64,000 nt of DNA from positions 496,001 to 560,000 of the forward strand of contig CAWDLR010000004.1 in the NCBI GenBank assembly GCA_963803125.1, read 5' to 3'. The notes under the pieces were generated by a model, which was given only the letters and a program-made list of their open reading frames with translations, was not told the origin of the DNA and ran no database searches. The position numbers were made by a program, and so were the translations under genes. This stretch comes from G963675935 sp963803125. Lineage in GTDB: Bacteria > Planctomycetota > Planctomycetia > Pirellulales > Thermoguttaceae. Of the stretch, positions 1-10,545 are shown one piece after another; the first letter of the stretch is position 1, and each line of letters begins with the position of its first letter.

Positions 1-1
1 C

Positions 2-490
2 AACGAGGGGCTCTACTGTAGCGACTTGACCCGTGTGCTGGTGACAGGTAAAATCAGCCCCAAATTCGAGCGGATCTACCGGGTCGTACTGGAAGCCCAA
101 ACCCGGGCGATCGCCGCCATTCGGCCCGGCGCCGTGGGGCACGAGGTCGATAACGTGGCGCGCGCCTTCATTACCAAAGCCGGTTTCGGCCGCCGGTTTC
201 GCCACGGACTGGGACACGGACTGGGCATGTTGGTTCACGAGGAGCCGCGTTTGGCCGTCAAGAACCAGACCGTGCTGCGGCCGGGAATGGTGGTCACGGT
301 CGAGCCGGGGATTTACCTGCCCGGCTGGGGCGGCATCCGCATCGAAGACGACGTATTGGTCACCCGCTCCGGCCACGAGGTGCTGACCCACGCGCAAAGG
401 AGTTGGAGGAGATGGTCGTGGCCTAACCGGGAAATGACGAAATCCGAAGGACGAATGACGAAGGAAGCACGAAATCCGAAATCCGAATGA
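2..490 (+). CDS. Xaa-Pro aminopeptidase / M24 metallopeptidase, C-terminal part (5' end outside window, 3' frameshift)
   Basis: The open frame runs in from the left edge and encodes the C-terminal half of an M24 (pita-bread) metallopeptidase, which removes N-terminal residues ahead of proline. Visible are YCSDLTR (metal-binding Asp region), the His-rich GHGLGHGLGMLVHE segment, and the metal-ligand Glu regions VTVEPGIYLPGWGGIRIEDD. The expected C-terminus (P-K-E-L-E-E-M-V-V-A-stop, ending at 426) is present but in another frame: one missing C near 395 would restore THAPKELEEMVVA. As it stands the frame reads on through a repeat to a stop at 490. The indel is either a late mutation that changes only the tail or a sequencing error. 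An upstream accB-accC pair is the usual neighbour of this peptidase in many bacteria. Confidence 0.85.
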   Translation, partial: NEGLYCSDLTRVLVTGKISPKFERIYRVVLEAQTRAIAAIRPGAVGHEVDNVARAFITKAGFGRRFRHGLGHGLGMLVHEEPRLAVKNQTVLRPGMVVTVEPGIYLPGWGGIRIEDDVLVTRSGHEVLTHAQRSWRRWSWPNREMTKSEGRMTKEARNPKSE

Positions 491-645
491 CGAAGGAATG
501 ACGAAGTTCGAAGGACGAATGGCGAAGACCCAAGCCCAAAAACCCGAATAACGAAACACACTAACATCGCCGCAACTTCGGATTTCGGATTTCGGCCTTC
601 GGATTTCCTTCGGCATTCGGATTTCGTCATTCGTCATTACCGCCA
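428..645. repeat. Low-complexity inverted repeat built on ATGACGAAATCCGA units
   Basis: The stretch consists of variants of GACGAAATCCGAATGACGAAG on the left and of their reverse complement (ATTCGGATTTCGTCATTCGTC) on the right, so the two halves can fold into a long imperfect hairpin. It fills the gap between the peptidase and accB and supplies the aberrant tail of the frameshifted peptidase. No gene is supported here. Confidence 0.8.
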
Positions 646-670
646 GTAGCGGTTTTATGCGAGGAGATTC

Positions 671-1171
671 ATGAAAGCGCCTGCTGCAACAACTCAGGAC
701 ATTTTTGATGTCCGCCGAATCCGCCGCCTGATCGAACTGATGGAGGAGCACGACCTTGCCGAGTTGGACGTCCAGCAGGGAGAGGTGCGGATTCAGTTGC
801 GGCGCGGTTTCACCGCGACGTCTGCGGCCCCGGGCGCCGCGGCGGCCGTGGGCCTCGCCGCGCCGCCGCCCGCGGGTCCGCCGGCGGCCGAGTCCCTCGC
901 TCCTGCGGCCGCCGAAAGCGACAAAGGGATCACGCTGATCAAGAGCCCGATGGTCGGCACGTTCTATACCGCCCCCGACCCCGACGCCCAGCCGTTTGTC
1001 AAGGTCGGTGACCACATCGGGCCGGAGACGGTGGTCTGCATCGTCGAAGCCATGAAGGTGTTCAATCAGATTCCGGCGGAGGCCGCGGGCCGCGTCATCG
1101 CGGTGCTGGTCGAGAACGGCGCGCCCGTCGAGTTTGGCCAGCCTCTGTTCAAAGTCGACACGCGAGGGTAG
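671..1171 (+). CDS. accB: Acetyl-CoA carboxylase biotin carboxyl carrier protein
   Basis: This is the biotin carrier subunit of acetyl-CoA carboxylase, which shuttles the carboxyl group from biotin carboxylase to the carboxyltransferase in fatty-acid synthesis. The 166-residue length fits the family. Residues 1-50 form the N-terminal helical part, about 55-85 an Ala/Pro-rich linker, and the C-terminal biotinyl domain carries EAMKVFNQI with the biotin-accepting Lys at residue 129. The ATG at 671 follows GAGGAG at a good distance. accC begins two bases after the stop, so the two are co-transcribed. Confidence 0.96.
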   Translation: MKAPAATTQDIFDVRRIRRLIELMEEHDLAELDVQQGEVRIQLRRGFTATSAAPGAAAAVGLAAPPPAGPPAAESLAPAAAESDKGITLIKSPMVGTFYTAPDPDAQPFVKVGDHIGPETVVCIVEAMKVFNQIPAEAAGRVIAVLVENGAPVEFGQPLFKVDTRG

Positions 1172-1173
1172 CC

Positions 1174-2517
<1,344 letters not shown>

Positions 2518-2530
2518 GCGGCTGGCAACC

Positions 2531-2562
2531 GGCGGTTTAGCCGCCGCGTCCACGCGGCGCGT
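2531..2562. repeat. Palindromic repeat of the TTTAGCCGCCGCGTCCACGC family
   Basis: Downstream of accC is TTTAG followed by the palindrome CCGCCGCGT-CC-ACGCGGCG. The same motif recurs at 63413-63494, where it forms both arms of a longer inverted repeat. Its position right after a stop codon would let it act as a hairpin at the transcript end, but there is no U-tract. Confidence 0.6.
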
Positions 2563-2632
2563 CCGTCACGCCGGTAAGCTAGATTTGTGAGCTGAGAGAA
2601 GGGAAACCGAGGACCGATTGTTGGAGCGTTTT

Positions 2633-3943
2633 ATGGAAAGCACATTATCGCGGCCGCCCCATTTGGAATCGAGCATTCATCGGATAGCGATGCTGTTTGC
2701 CGGCGGACCGGCTCCCGCCGCCAACGCCGTCATTTCTACCGCCGCCGTCTCCTTTTTGCGCAACAACATCGAAGTCTACGGCATCCTCAACGGCTATTCG
2801 CACCTGGTCCAATTCGGCCCCGACTATTCGATGGCCGAGGGCCGCGACTACATCCGCATCAAGCACAATACGCTCAGGCGGACGCGGAACAGCCAGGGGG
2901 TCTTGATCGGCACCGCGCGGACGAATCCGGGCAAGGAGGTTTCCGAGCCGGCCCACCTCAAAGATCCGCAGCGGACCGCGGCCTTGAGGGCGGTCTACGA
3001 AGCCCTGCTTTCGCTGGGCGTCGACGCCCTGATCTCCATCGGCGGCGACGACACGCTCAAGACCGCCAACAAGTTCAAACTTTACCAGGAGCAGCTTCCC
3101 GCAGGCCACAAGCACATCCCCGTCGTTCATCTGCCGAAGACGATCGACAACGACTACTCGGGCATCGATTTCACCTTCGGCTATTTCACGGCCGTCGAAG
3201 GGTTGGCGGGCGAGATTCGCAACCTGCTGGCCGACGCCGAATCGACCCGCGCCTACTTCATCGCCGAGACGATGGGCCGCAGCGCCGGTTGGCTGGCCTA
3301 CGGGGCCGCCATCGCCGGCGAGGCCAGCCTGGTGATCAGCGTCGAGGACATCACCGGCAAGTACGAAGCCGCCGAAGAGCTCAAGGACGAGCAGACCGGC
3401 AAGACCACGATCCGCCGCGCCATGGACGTTTCGGAGGTGGTCAAGCGGATCGTCGCCACGATGCGGGTGCGCGAGGAGGCCGAGGGCAAGGAGTTCGGCG
3501 TCGTGGTGATCGCCGAGGGGCTGGCCGAGTTCCTCCCCTCGCAGCACATCGAAGGCGTGCCGCGCGACGAGCACGGGCACATCGCGGTGGCCCAGTTGAA
3601 TCTCAGCCGGCTGTTCGCCAAGATGGTCAGCGACGAATACACCCGCCAGACCAGCAAGAAGCGGAAGATCAACGGCGTGCAGCTTGGTTACGAATGCCGC
3701 TGCGCCCGGCCGCAGGCGTTCGACGTGATGCTGGGCAGCCAGTTGGGCGTGGGGGCCTACCGGGCGTTGGTCGAGCGGCGGCTCGACGGCGTGATGGTCT
3801 CGGTCGTCGGCCAGTTGAAGCTCGATTACGTCCCCTTCAGCGAATTGGTCGATTCTGCCACGCTGGTTACGAATGTGCGCTACATCGAGCCGAACAGCGA
3901 TTTCCATCGGCTGGCCCGATTCCTGGAGACGTACGTCGGCTGA
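2633..3943 (+). CDS. pfp: Pyrophosphate-dependent 6-phosphofructokinase
   Basis: The protein is a group II phosphofructokinase converting fructose 6-phosphate to fructose 1,6-bisphosphate in glycolysis. Two positions separate phosphoryl donors in this family. Here the donor loop is GGDDT (residues 137-141), with Asp where ATP enzymes have Gly, and the catalytic loop is PKTIDND with Lys 169; both are the PPi-type residues. MGRSAGW (sugar-phosphate binding) is also present. ATG at 2633 has GGAG 6-7 bases upstream; a TTG at 2618 is an alternative start that adds five residues. Use of pyrophosphate is inferred from these residues and would make the reaction reversible. Confidence 0.92.
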   Translation: MESTLSRPPHLESSIHRIAMLFAGGPAPAANAVISTAAVSFLRNNIEVYGILNGYSHLVQFGPDYSMAEGRDYIRIKHNTLRRTRNSQGVLIGTARTNPGKEVSEPAHLKDPQRTAALRAVYEALLSLGVDALISIGGDDTLKTANKFKLYQEQLPAGHKHIPVVHLPKTIDNDYSGIDFTFGYFTAVEGLAGEIRNLLADAESTRAYFIAETMGRSAGWLAYGAAIAGEASLVISVEDITGKYEAAEELKDEQTGKTTIRRAMDVSEVVKRIVATMRVREEAEGKEFGVVVIAEGLAEFLPSQHIEGVPRDEHGHIAVAQLNLSRLFAKMVSDEYTRQTSKKRKINGVQLGYECRCARPQAFDVMLGSQLGVGAYRALVERRLDGVMVSVVGQLKLDYVPFSELVDSATLVTNVRYIEPNSDFHRLARFLETYVG

Positions 3944-3947
3944 GGCG

Positions 3948-5249
3948 TCATGCCTTGCCGCTGGCGGCGGTCTTGTCTTGCAGAATATGGAGCAACGTCG
4001 GATCGACCTGGAACATGCCTTCCAAGGTGATGCGGCCGACGTTGCGGAAGGAGTCCTCGATGGTCTGGCCGACCAGGCCGTCGTCGGCGGACAGCCCGAA
4101 GCCGCTGCAGCGCCATCAGCGCCGAGCGCACGGCGGTGTCCACCGCGGTGACGGCCTTCATGGCGCAGCCGGGCTTGGCGCCGTCGCAGATCAGTCCGCC
4201 CAGATCGCCGATGACGTTGCCGGCGGCCAGGGTGATCCGCGGCAGATCGAGGCCGGCGTGCTGGTAGACGATGGCCGCCGCCGAGGCGATGCCCGCCGCC
4301 ATCGCGCAGCCGCAGATCACCGACAGCTCGCCGACGAAGCACTTGGCGTAGGCGTTGACCAAGTGAGCCACGGCGATGCTCTCGAGGATCCGCTCGGCGT
4401 CGACGCCCATCTCGCGGCCGACGATGTAGGGCGTGAGCGTGGCGACGATCCCCTGGTTGCCCGATCCGCCGGAAGTCATGGCCGCTTGAGCCATGCCGGC
4501 CATGCGGGCGTCAACCGCCGAGGCCACGCGGAGCTTCGCGCGATAGAAGACGTCGTCGGCCAAGAAGCCGTCGCGGTGCATCTGGAAAAGCTGGCGGGCC
4601 GTGCCGCCGACCTCGAAGCCCCACTCCGAGATCGCCAGGTTCATCTCGATGCCGCGGCGGAGGTAGGCGCGATCTTCGGCGTCGATCCGCTCGGCCAGCG
4701 GCAGCACCTCGGCCATGCTCATCCGCTTCAGCGCGCCGCGGTAGGCCAATTGGGCGCCCGGCGAGCTGGCATCCGCCTGCCGCACGACTTGCCCGTCCTT
4801 CTCCAACAGCACCACGTTCGTATGGCCGTCCGCCAGGACGCAGCGAACGCAATGCCGCGCGCCGCTCAGCACGACCTCGACGTGGAAATCGCTCTTGCCG
4901 GAGAGGCATTCGAGGCGGCAGCGGCCGGAGTCGCACAGCGCCTTGGCCCGCTCGCAGGACCTCGTGCGGTGACCGACTGGAGGAGTTCGAGCTTGTCGTC
5001 CGGCCTGGCGAGCACCGCCCCCAGGGCCGCGGCGATGAGGTTGCCCTTGGCCCCGTTGCTATGCGGCACGGTCACCGCCGCCCCGTTTTTGTACGTTCCC
5101 GGATCGACCTTCAGCAGCAGCGATTCCACCGGCTCGCCCAATTCCGCCGCCGCCGTGGCCGCGGCATACGCGCAGGAGATCGGCTCGGTGCAACCGAACG
5201 CCGGGTAGACCTCGTGGGCAAGGACTTCTTTGAACAGATTCAGATTCAT
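3948..5249 (-). pseudogene. L-cysteine desulfidase / L-serine dehydratase-like (CyuA, UPF0597 family), broken by three +1 frameshifts
   Basis: The reading begins at ATG 5249 (MNLNLFKEVLAHEVYPAFGCTEP) and ends at TGA 3948-3950 (ILQDKTAASGKA). This covers the usual length of the family (about 430 residues) of Fe-S enzymes that break cysteine down to pyruvate, ammonia and sulfide. Recognisable segments are AFGCTEP, VPHSNGAKGN, TSGGSGNQGI, VICGCAMAAG and LICDGAKPGCAMK, including the conserved cysteines. Three single-base insertions, near 4966, 4945 and 4105, move the frame each time and together restore it, so every segment is present but not in one frame. Either this is a recent pseudogene or the assembly has indel errors. 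The 3' end lies four bases from the convergent pfp stop. Confidence 0.8.
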
Positions 5250-5407
5250 GGGGGGGGCAGCTCGGTAAGGACTGACAACTGTCTGGTTCTATCGTAACAG
5301 CGCCGCCGGGCCGGTGGCAAGCGACTTGGCGCTTGCACTGCGTTCGCCTAAATTGGACTCATCTTGGGTGGGGATGATCGCGGGCCACAATCGGGGAGCA
5401 AGAGACG

Positions 5408-5911
5408 ATGTCAGAGCAAACGCCGCACGAGAGAATCGCGTTTCGCCAGGGGCCGATCGAGGGCGTGATCTTCCGCCCGCTCGCCCCGCACAGGGACCAC
5501 CGCGGCTGGCTGATCGAGCTGTACCGCGAGGATGAGCTGGCAGCCGATCTGCATCCGCTGATGGCCTACGTGAGCGAGACGCTGGCGGGCGTCGCTCGCG
5601 GACCGCACGAACACCGCGATCAGACCGACTACTTTGCCTTCCTCGGGCCGGGCGAGTTCCTCTTGTACCTTTGGGACGCCCGAGCGGAGTCGCCTACCCG
5701 CGGCCATTGCATGAGAGTGGCGGCGGGCGAGTCGAACCGGCAGTGCGTGATCGTTCCGCCGGGCGTGATTCACGCCTATAAGAACGTCGGCAACACGCCC
5801 GGCTGGGTCTTCAACGCCCCCAATCGTCTTTATGCCGGCATAGGCAAGCGCGAGCCGGTGGACGAGATTCGCCACGAAGACGCCGGAGAGAGCGTCTATC
5901 GGCTGGATTGA
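5408..5911 (+). CDS. dTDP-4-dehydrorhamnose 3,5-epimerase-like cupin (RmlC/WxcM type)
   Basis: The 167-residue protein has the RmlC cupin pattern: DHRGWLIELYRED near the N-terminus, ARGPHEHRDQTDYFAFLG around residues 62-80 (the HxH in the position of the catalytic His region), then VPPGVIHAYKNVG and FNAPNRLYAG. RmlC epimerises dTDP-4-keto-6-deoxyglucose for rhamnose synthesis, but many relatives act on other nucleotide sugars, so the substrate is open. No other rml gene is adjacent. ATG 5408 follows GGGGAGCAAGAGACG. Confidence 0.75.
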   Translation: MSEQTPHERIAFRQGPIEGVIFRPLAPHRDHRGWLIELYREDELAADLHPLMAYVSETLAGVARGPHEHRDQTDYFAFLGPGEFLLYLWDARAESPTRGHCMRVAAGESNRQCVIVPPGVIHAYKNVGNTPGWVFNAPNRLYAGIGKREPVDEIRHEDAGESVYRLD

Positions 5912-5920
5912 GAACGCGTT

Positions 5921-6056
5921 TTGAGAATCTCTCCTCTCCCTTTGGGAGAGGGGCAGGGGGTGAGGGCCGCCTGCCGCGAATCGCGGAAAACCGAGCAATC
6001 TGCCGTGACCCGCCCTCACCCTATCCCTCTCCCAAAGGGAGAGGGGACCATTTCCA
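5921..6056. repeat. Dispersed palindromic element, CCTCTCCCTTTGGGAGAGG family, copy 1
   Basis: Two outer modules, each itself a hairpin (CCTCTCCC-TTT-GGGAGAGG at 5933-5951 and CCTCTCCC-AAA-GGGAGAGG at 6026-6044), are in inverted orientation around a spacer with GAGGGCCG/CGCCCTC arms. The element lies between two convergent genes. A second copy at 10389-10526 shares the flanks (TTGAGAATCT on the left, GGGACC..TTCC on the right) and the layout. Confidence 0.8.
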
Positions 6057-6064
6057 ACGCCGTG

Positions 6065-8365
6065 TCACCGCGAGGGGGCCAGTTGCGTCGGCGGCGCCGG
6101 CAGCGGCACGCGGAGAGGCTGTCCCGCCGCGAAGGCGTTACTCATGCCCCTGATCTGGTCGGCCAAGCCCGGATTGTTGTACTGCACAGCGAGCTGTATC
6201 GCTTCACTGGCGGTTTCGACGGCCAGATCATAGCGTCCCGTCTCGGCATAGGCGGCGGCCAATCTGGAGAGAGTGAACGGATCCTTGCGGTGGGTCAGTT
6301 GGGTTGCCTTTTCTGCAATCTGCACCGCCCTTTTGCCGTCGCGGACGGCTGGATCGGGAAGGGTGGCAAGCAGCCAGGCGACCTCATCCATTGTGCCGAT
6401 CTCGTTCGGCGCCAGTCGCATGACTTCGTCGAGTTCGGCGATCGCCGCCGCCGGTTTCTGCAAGCGGATCAGCGCCAGCGCCAGCGATTGGTGGTAGCGG
6501 GCATTCTCGGGCTCGATGTTGAGGGCCTTTTTCAGTTCGGCGGCGGCATCCTCGAAATCGTGGAGCATGAAATAGGCGCCGGCGAGATTTGCGTAATGGA
6601 AGGCCGCGTAGGAATTGACTTGGGAAGCTCGCTTGAAGTAGAAAAGGGCCTTGTCGAATTGCTTGCGGTTCATGTAGGCCACGCCCAAGTTCGCGTTGGC
6701 CGCGTCGTAGCTCGGGCCGTACTTCACCGCTTTCTCGAATTGCTCGGCGGCCTTTTCCACATTTCCCGGCATGGTGCGGTCGCCCTGAAATGCCAGCCCG
6801 AGATGATTGTAGGCGAAGTAGTTGTCGCTGGTTACGTCCACCGCATGTTGGAAGACGGTCTTGCTATTCTCCCAGGTCGCGACCTGGGCGACGGTGAGCG
6901 CCGTCCAGGCGGCCAGCACGACTGTCGCCGTGACGCTGACGGCGGTGTGTAGACGGGGCAGCCGCTCGACCAGCTCGGCCAGGCTCCAGACGATCATGAT
7001 GTAGACGCCGATCATCGGCAGATAGGTATAGCGGTCGGCCATACCCTGGGCACCGACCTGGATCAGCCCGATCACCGGCACCAAGGTGCCGAGATACCAG
7101 AACCAGCCGACGGCCAGGTACGGCCGGCGGCGGAGATTCCAGAGCGCCAACGCCGTGATCGCGATCACCACCAGTCCCCCGCCGATTCCGTACCAGACCA
7201 GCCGGGCTTTCGCGTCGTCGCCCATCACCGCCAGGTGCGGATAGAAGACCGCCAGGTTGGTTACCAGCCGCCCTTGACGAAACGTCTCGGACAGATCGAT
7301 CGGCCAGATCAACTTCCAGAGATAGGCGGCCGCGGAGAATGCCGCGTTGTAGATGCGATAGGGTATCGTCACGTTGTCGGTCATGCTCATGCAGCCCATG
7401 CTCTGCTGACCGCGCGCCACGATCCAGGAGACGATCGCCGACAATGCGAACAAGGGCAGTTTCTCGACGATCAACGACCCGAGCGGGATGATCCGCCTGG
7501 CCCATCCGCGAGGGCCTTCCGGGCCGAACAGTTGCAGTTTCTCGATGGCGAACGACTCGACCGGCGATGGCGGACAACGGGAAGGGAGCGGTTCGGCATG
7601 CTCGGCCAAGCCCCACTTCGGCTGCCAGCGACGCAGCGGCCAGAGGTCCAACAGCAGCAGCACGCAGGGGAGCGTCACCAGCATCGACTTGGCCATCAAT
7701 CCCAGGGCGAAGGTGACCACCAAGGCCAGATAGCGGCCGGTGCTGGGGCGGAGGACGTAGCCGCCGTAGGCCAACAGCGTGAGCATCCAGAACAGCCCGC
7801 TTAAGACGTCCTTGCGTTCCGCCACCCAGGCGACCGACTCGACCCGCAAGGGATGCAGGGCGAACATCGCCGCCACCAGGGCGCTGCACCAGAAAGCGGC
7901 CGTCAATCGACGCAGGGCCAGAAAAAGGACCATTGCCGCCGCGGCGTGCAACAGGATGCTGGTCAAGTGGTGGTAACCGGCCTCGGGGCCTCTCCAGGGC
8001 TCCGGCGACTCGGCCCAAGAACGAGGCCTGTCGTGAACGCCGTAGAGGTGTCCGTCGATAATATGCGACATCCACGTCAGCGGATGCCAATTGCCGGCGT
8101 GCGTGGCCGTCAGACTCCAATACAGAGGATTGTCCGTCCAACTCCTCCACGCGCCCAACGAGAGCCCATCGATCACGTGCGGGTTGCCGTAGACGTACGG
8201 ATCATCGTCGCATACGGTGAACTCGAACTGGCAGGCCTGGCCGTAGACCAGCAGAACCATCAGCAGCAGGAAGCCGCAAACGAGCCAGGCCTTGACTCGC
8301 TCCACCGCCGAAGCCTGCGGATCCAACGGCTCGTAGTTCCGGCTATTCCCTGGTTGTTGTCCCAT
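6065..8365 (-). CDS. Multi-pass membrane TPR protein, TMTC-like (possible protein O-glycosyltransferase)
   Basis: The 766-residue protein begins with a cytoplasmic tail and about ten hydrophobic segments (first at residues 25-45), followed by TPR repeats at roughly 525-690 and a Pro/Ala-rich end. Conserved blocks are DDDPYVYGNPHV, AGNWHPLTWMSHIIDGHLYG, YHHLTSILLHAAAA and HPLRVESVAWVAERKDVLS. These are typical of bacterial relatives of the TMTC mannosyltransferases (GT-C fold). The acidic DDD loop between the first two membrane segments matches the GT-C catalytic position. The transferase role is inferred from family resemblance, and donor and acceptor are unknown. The gene stands alone. Confidence 0.75.
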   Translation of the reverse strand: MGQQPGNSRNYEPLDPQASAVERVKAWLVCGFLLLMVLLVYGQACQFEFTVCDDDPYVYGNPHVIDGLSLGAWRSWTDNPLYWSLTATHAGNWHPLTWMSHIIDGHLYGVHDRPRSWAESPEPWRGPEAGYHHLTSILLHAAAAMVLFLALRRLTAAFWCSALVAAMFALHPLRVESVAWVAERKDVLSGLFWMLTLLAYGGYVLRPSTGRYLALVVTFALGLMAKSMLVTLPCVLLLLDLWPLRRWQPKWGLAEHAEPLPSRCPPSPVESFAIEKLQLFGPEGPRGWARRIIPLGSLIVEKLPLFALSAIVSWIVARGQQSMGCMSMTDNVTIPYRIYNAAFSAAAYLWKLIWPIDLSETFRQGRLVTNLAVFYPHLAVMGDDAKARLVWYGIGGGLVVIAITALALWNLRRRPYLAVGWFWYLGTLVPVIGLIQVGAQGMADRYTYLPMIGVYIMIVWSLAELVERLPRLHTAVSVTATVVLAAWTALTVAQVATWENSKTVFQHAVDVTSDNYFAYNHLGLAFQGDRTMPGNVEKAAEQFEKAVKYGPSYDAANANLGVAYMNRKQFDKALFYFKRASQVNSYAAFHYANLAGAYFMLHDFEDAAAELKKALNIEPENARYHQSLALALIRLQKPAAAIAELDEVMRLAPNEIGTMDEVAWLLATLPDPAVRDGKRAVQIAEKATQLTHRKDPFTLSRLAAAYAETGRYDLAVETASEAIQLAVQYNNPGLADQIRGMSNAFAAGQPLRVPLPAPPTQLAPSR

Positions 8366-8570
8366 GTGGCGGCGCTCGATAGGCAGTCAACTCCAGTCTG
8401 TAATTATCGCTTGCGGCCGCTAGGGTTGTCAAGGCAAAGGCGCAGCAACGGATTATGGGGCTTGCGGTCCCTTGGGACAGCGGGGGGCGTTGGTCCGCGT
8501 CAGCGCTTCCCTTCGGGGCGCGGCTAAACGGCCGCTAGAACAGTGGCGGCGGCGTCAGATGTTGGCGCCC

Positions 8571-10358
8571 CTACTTCTTCGTCTTGTCCGCGTCCTTCGT
8601 CTCCGGCGGGTTCCTCAGCCTGATTTCGCGAGTCGCATCGACCTTGCCGAAGAGATTCTTCATGTCGAAGGTGACGGTTGCAGTGAAGGTCTCTTCGTCG
8701 CCGGAGAGCTTCAGGTCCCTGGGCACTCGCCACGAGTACCCGCAGGTGCCTCCTCAGCCAAAGGGCATTGTGCCCTCGGCCACTTTCTTTCCGGAAGAAT
8801 CGGTGATGACCACGGTCGGCCCGAACGCGGCATAACGGGGTGAGGTCATCTGTTTGCCGTCTGCCGCCGTCCACGTGATCTCCCCAGCCTTCTTGTCCAC
8901 GCCCTCCAGACCGTCGACCATAAACCCATTGCGGGGAATCCTGAGCACGGCGCCCAACCAGATCTGGTCTCCCGGCTTGAAAGTCGCTCCCTCGGACGGG
9001 GCTCGGAAATGCACTTCGGGCTTTGCGGCCAAATCGAGCAGGTACGGCTTGTCCTTGCGGATCTCGATCCTGCCGGCCGGCTTGGAAGCGCCCGAATCGA
9101 GAGTGTAATCGGGGCGGAGGCTGATGCGCAAATCGCCGCAGTCCACCATCAGGCGCAAAGGCCGGTAGTCGCCCACCGGCAGGCGGTGCTCGGCAGTCTT
9201 GGCGCGATCGGCTTGCATCGGGGAACCCGTTTCGCCGACGAGCAGGACGGTCTCCCTCGACGTGGATTCGTTCAAAGCCAGGCTGGCGAAGACGGCCAAC
9301 GGCTTGATCTGCTTGTCGCCGACCGATAATTCGAACAGACCTCGCTCGCCGCCGAACGGGCGGACCGTCAGTTGGTCGCCGGAAGGCGTGGCCGAGATTC
9401 GATAGAACTCGCCGCCGGACTCGCGGACGGCGGCCAACGTGTTCATGCCAGGGTAGGAGTCCAGCGGCTGCTGCCCTTCGACGGGCGTGAGAATGAGCGG
9501 TGTGTCGGGGTGGTCCATCCGGCCGATCATGCCACTTCGCGGAACCAGCAGCGCACTGTAGGCCCGCGTGCCCAATCGCACCTCGCCCTTGCGGGCCGAA
9601 GCTGCCATTAACATCATCCGCCCTGCATTTCCATCGTAAGTCTTTCCGTAGAGGATTATCACCGGCAGCACGCGGATCGCCTGTCCCTTCGCCTTCGGCT
9701 CTTCGCCCAACGGTATGTGGACCGGATTGAAGATGACGGTGGCTTGCGGACCATTAAAAAGGCCGGTAAGGCCGTTGGGCGGGTCCTTCATGGGGGAAAC
9801 TGCCGCGTCATTCGTCAGGTCCAGGTCGCCGTCGACGTCGAAATAGAGCCGGTCGTAACGGGTCTTCGTCCGCTTGCCGGCCGCGGACTTGTCTGCATCC
9901 GCTCTTGCCGTCCGTTGGTTGGCGCTGACTGCCGTGCCCGACTGGTCGAGCACAAAGTAGAACTTCGTTGCCGGGCCTTGCTTCCCCGGGGACTGTCCCG
10001 ATTTTCGTGTCAACGAAAATGGGACTGTCCCCCTTTCCCGGCCGAAGGCAATCGAGCCGTAGAGCGGCTGCTTGGAGTTCAGCTTGGGATAGGCTTTAAC
10101 CTCCTTGGCGGGCTGGGTGCGGAGCGAAGCGATCTGGCCGCCGAGTAGCGGGAACTCGGAGATTGCTCCCCGCTCCTTCTGGTCGTAGAGCGAGACTTCC
10201 TTCATGTCGAACACGGCCACCTCGTCGGCGCCGGGTTTGCTGGCGGCGACGGTCTTCTCATCCGGCGGCGCCTTTTCCTTCACTGCCGGACCGCACGATG
10301 CCGAGCAGAAGAGCGCAAGAGCCAGGATTCCTGCAACGGCCCAATGGCGTCTTTTCAT
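8571..10358 (-). CDS. Secreted lipoprotein with in-frame TGA (candidate selenoprotein)
   Basis: ATG 10358, preceded by AGAGGAAA, opens a lipoprotein signal (hydrophobic 7-17, lipobox FCSASC with Cys22). No domain is recognised in the body. The frame meets TGA at 8754-8756 (codon 535) but continues in phase for 60 codons to a TAG at 8571-8573. The tail reads GGTCGYSWRVPRDL..., with a Cys four residues after the TGA and an ordinary hydrophilic composition, so it looks like real coding sequence. A 9-bp hairpin starts 12 bases after the TGA (see separate entry). Reading TGA as selenocysteine would give a 595-residue protein with a U-x-x-x-C pair. Alternatives are a nonsense mutation or a TGG/TGC misread. 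Residues about 109-124 come from an inserted palindromic element. Confidence 0.7.
8721..8741 (-). promoter_or_regulatory. Candidate bacterial SECIS hairpin downstream of the in-frame TGA
   Basis: On the minus strand, GGGTACTCG and CGAGTGCCC form a 9-bp stem (one G-U pair) closed by the three-base loop TGG. The stem starts 12 bases after the TGA at 8754-8756 and the loop 21 bases after it. Bacterial SECIS elements need a short apical loop with a G in the first two positions, about 16-37 bases from the UGA; all of these hold. Whether the genome has selA, selB and selC cannot be seen from here. Confidence 0.5.
9988..10032. repeat. 45-bp palindromic element (GGGGACAGTCCC family) inside the lipoprotein gene
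   Basis: The arms GGGGACTGTCCC-G-ATTTTCG and CGAAAAT-GGGACTGTCCCC pair almost perfectly around a six-base loop. The reverse complement is identical over all 45 bases to the copy at 19002-19046 in the kinase gene. Here it is read in the opposite orientation and adds about 15 residues (GTVPFSLTRKSGQSP) without breaking the frame. Confidence 0.9.
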
Positions 10359-10388
10359 GTCTTGTTTCCTCTTCAAACGAAATGTGTC

Positions 10389-10526
10389 TTGAGAATCTCC
10401 CCTCTCCCTTTGGGAGAGGGGCAGGGGGTGAGGGCTGCACGGCGCACATACCTCGCAAAATCGGGCCGTTTGCCGCCATCTGCCCTCCCCCTAACCCTCT
10501 CCCAAAGGGAGAGGGGACCGACTTCC
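10389..10526. repeat. Dispersed palindromic element, CCTCTCCCTTTGGGAGAGG family, copy 2
   Basis: This has the same architecture and flanks as the copy at 5921-6056 (inverted CCTCTCCC-TTT/AAA-GGGAGAGG modules, GAGGGC/GCCCTC inner arms), with a divergent centre. It sits between the end of the first tandem paralog gene and the start of the lipoprotein gene. Confidence 0.8.
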
Positions 10527-10545
10527 AAGCACGTTCTTAAGGGAG

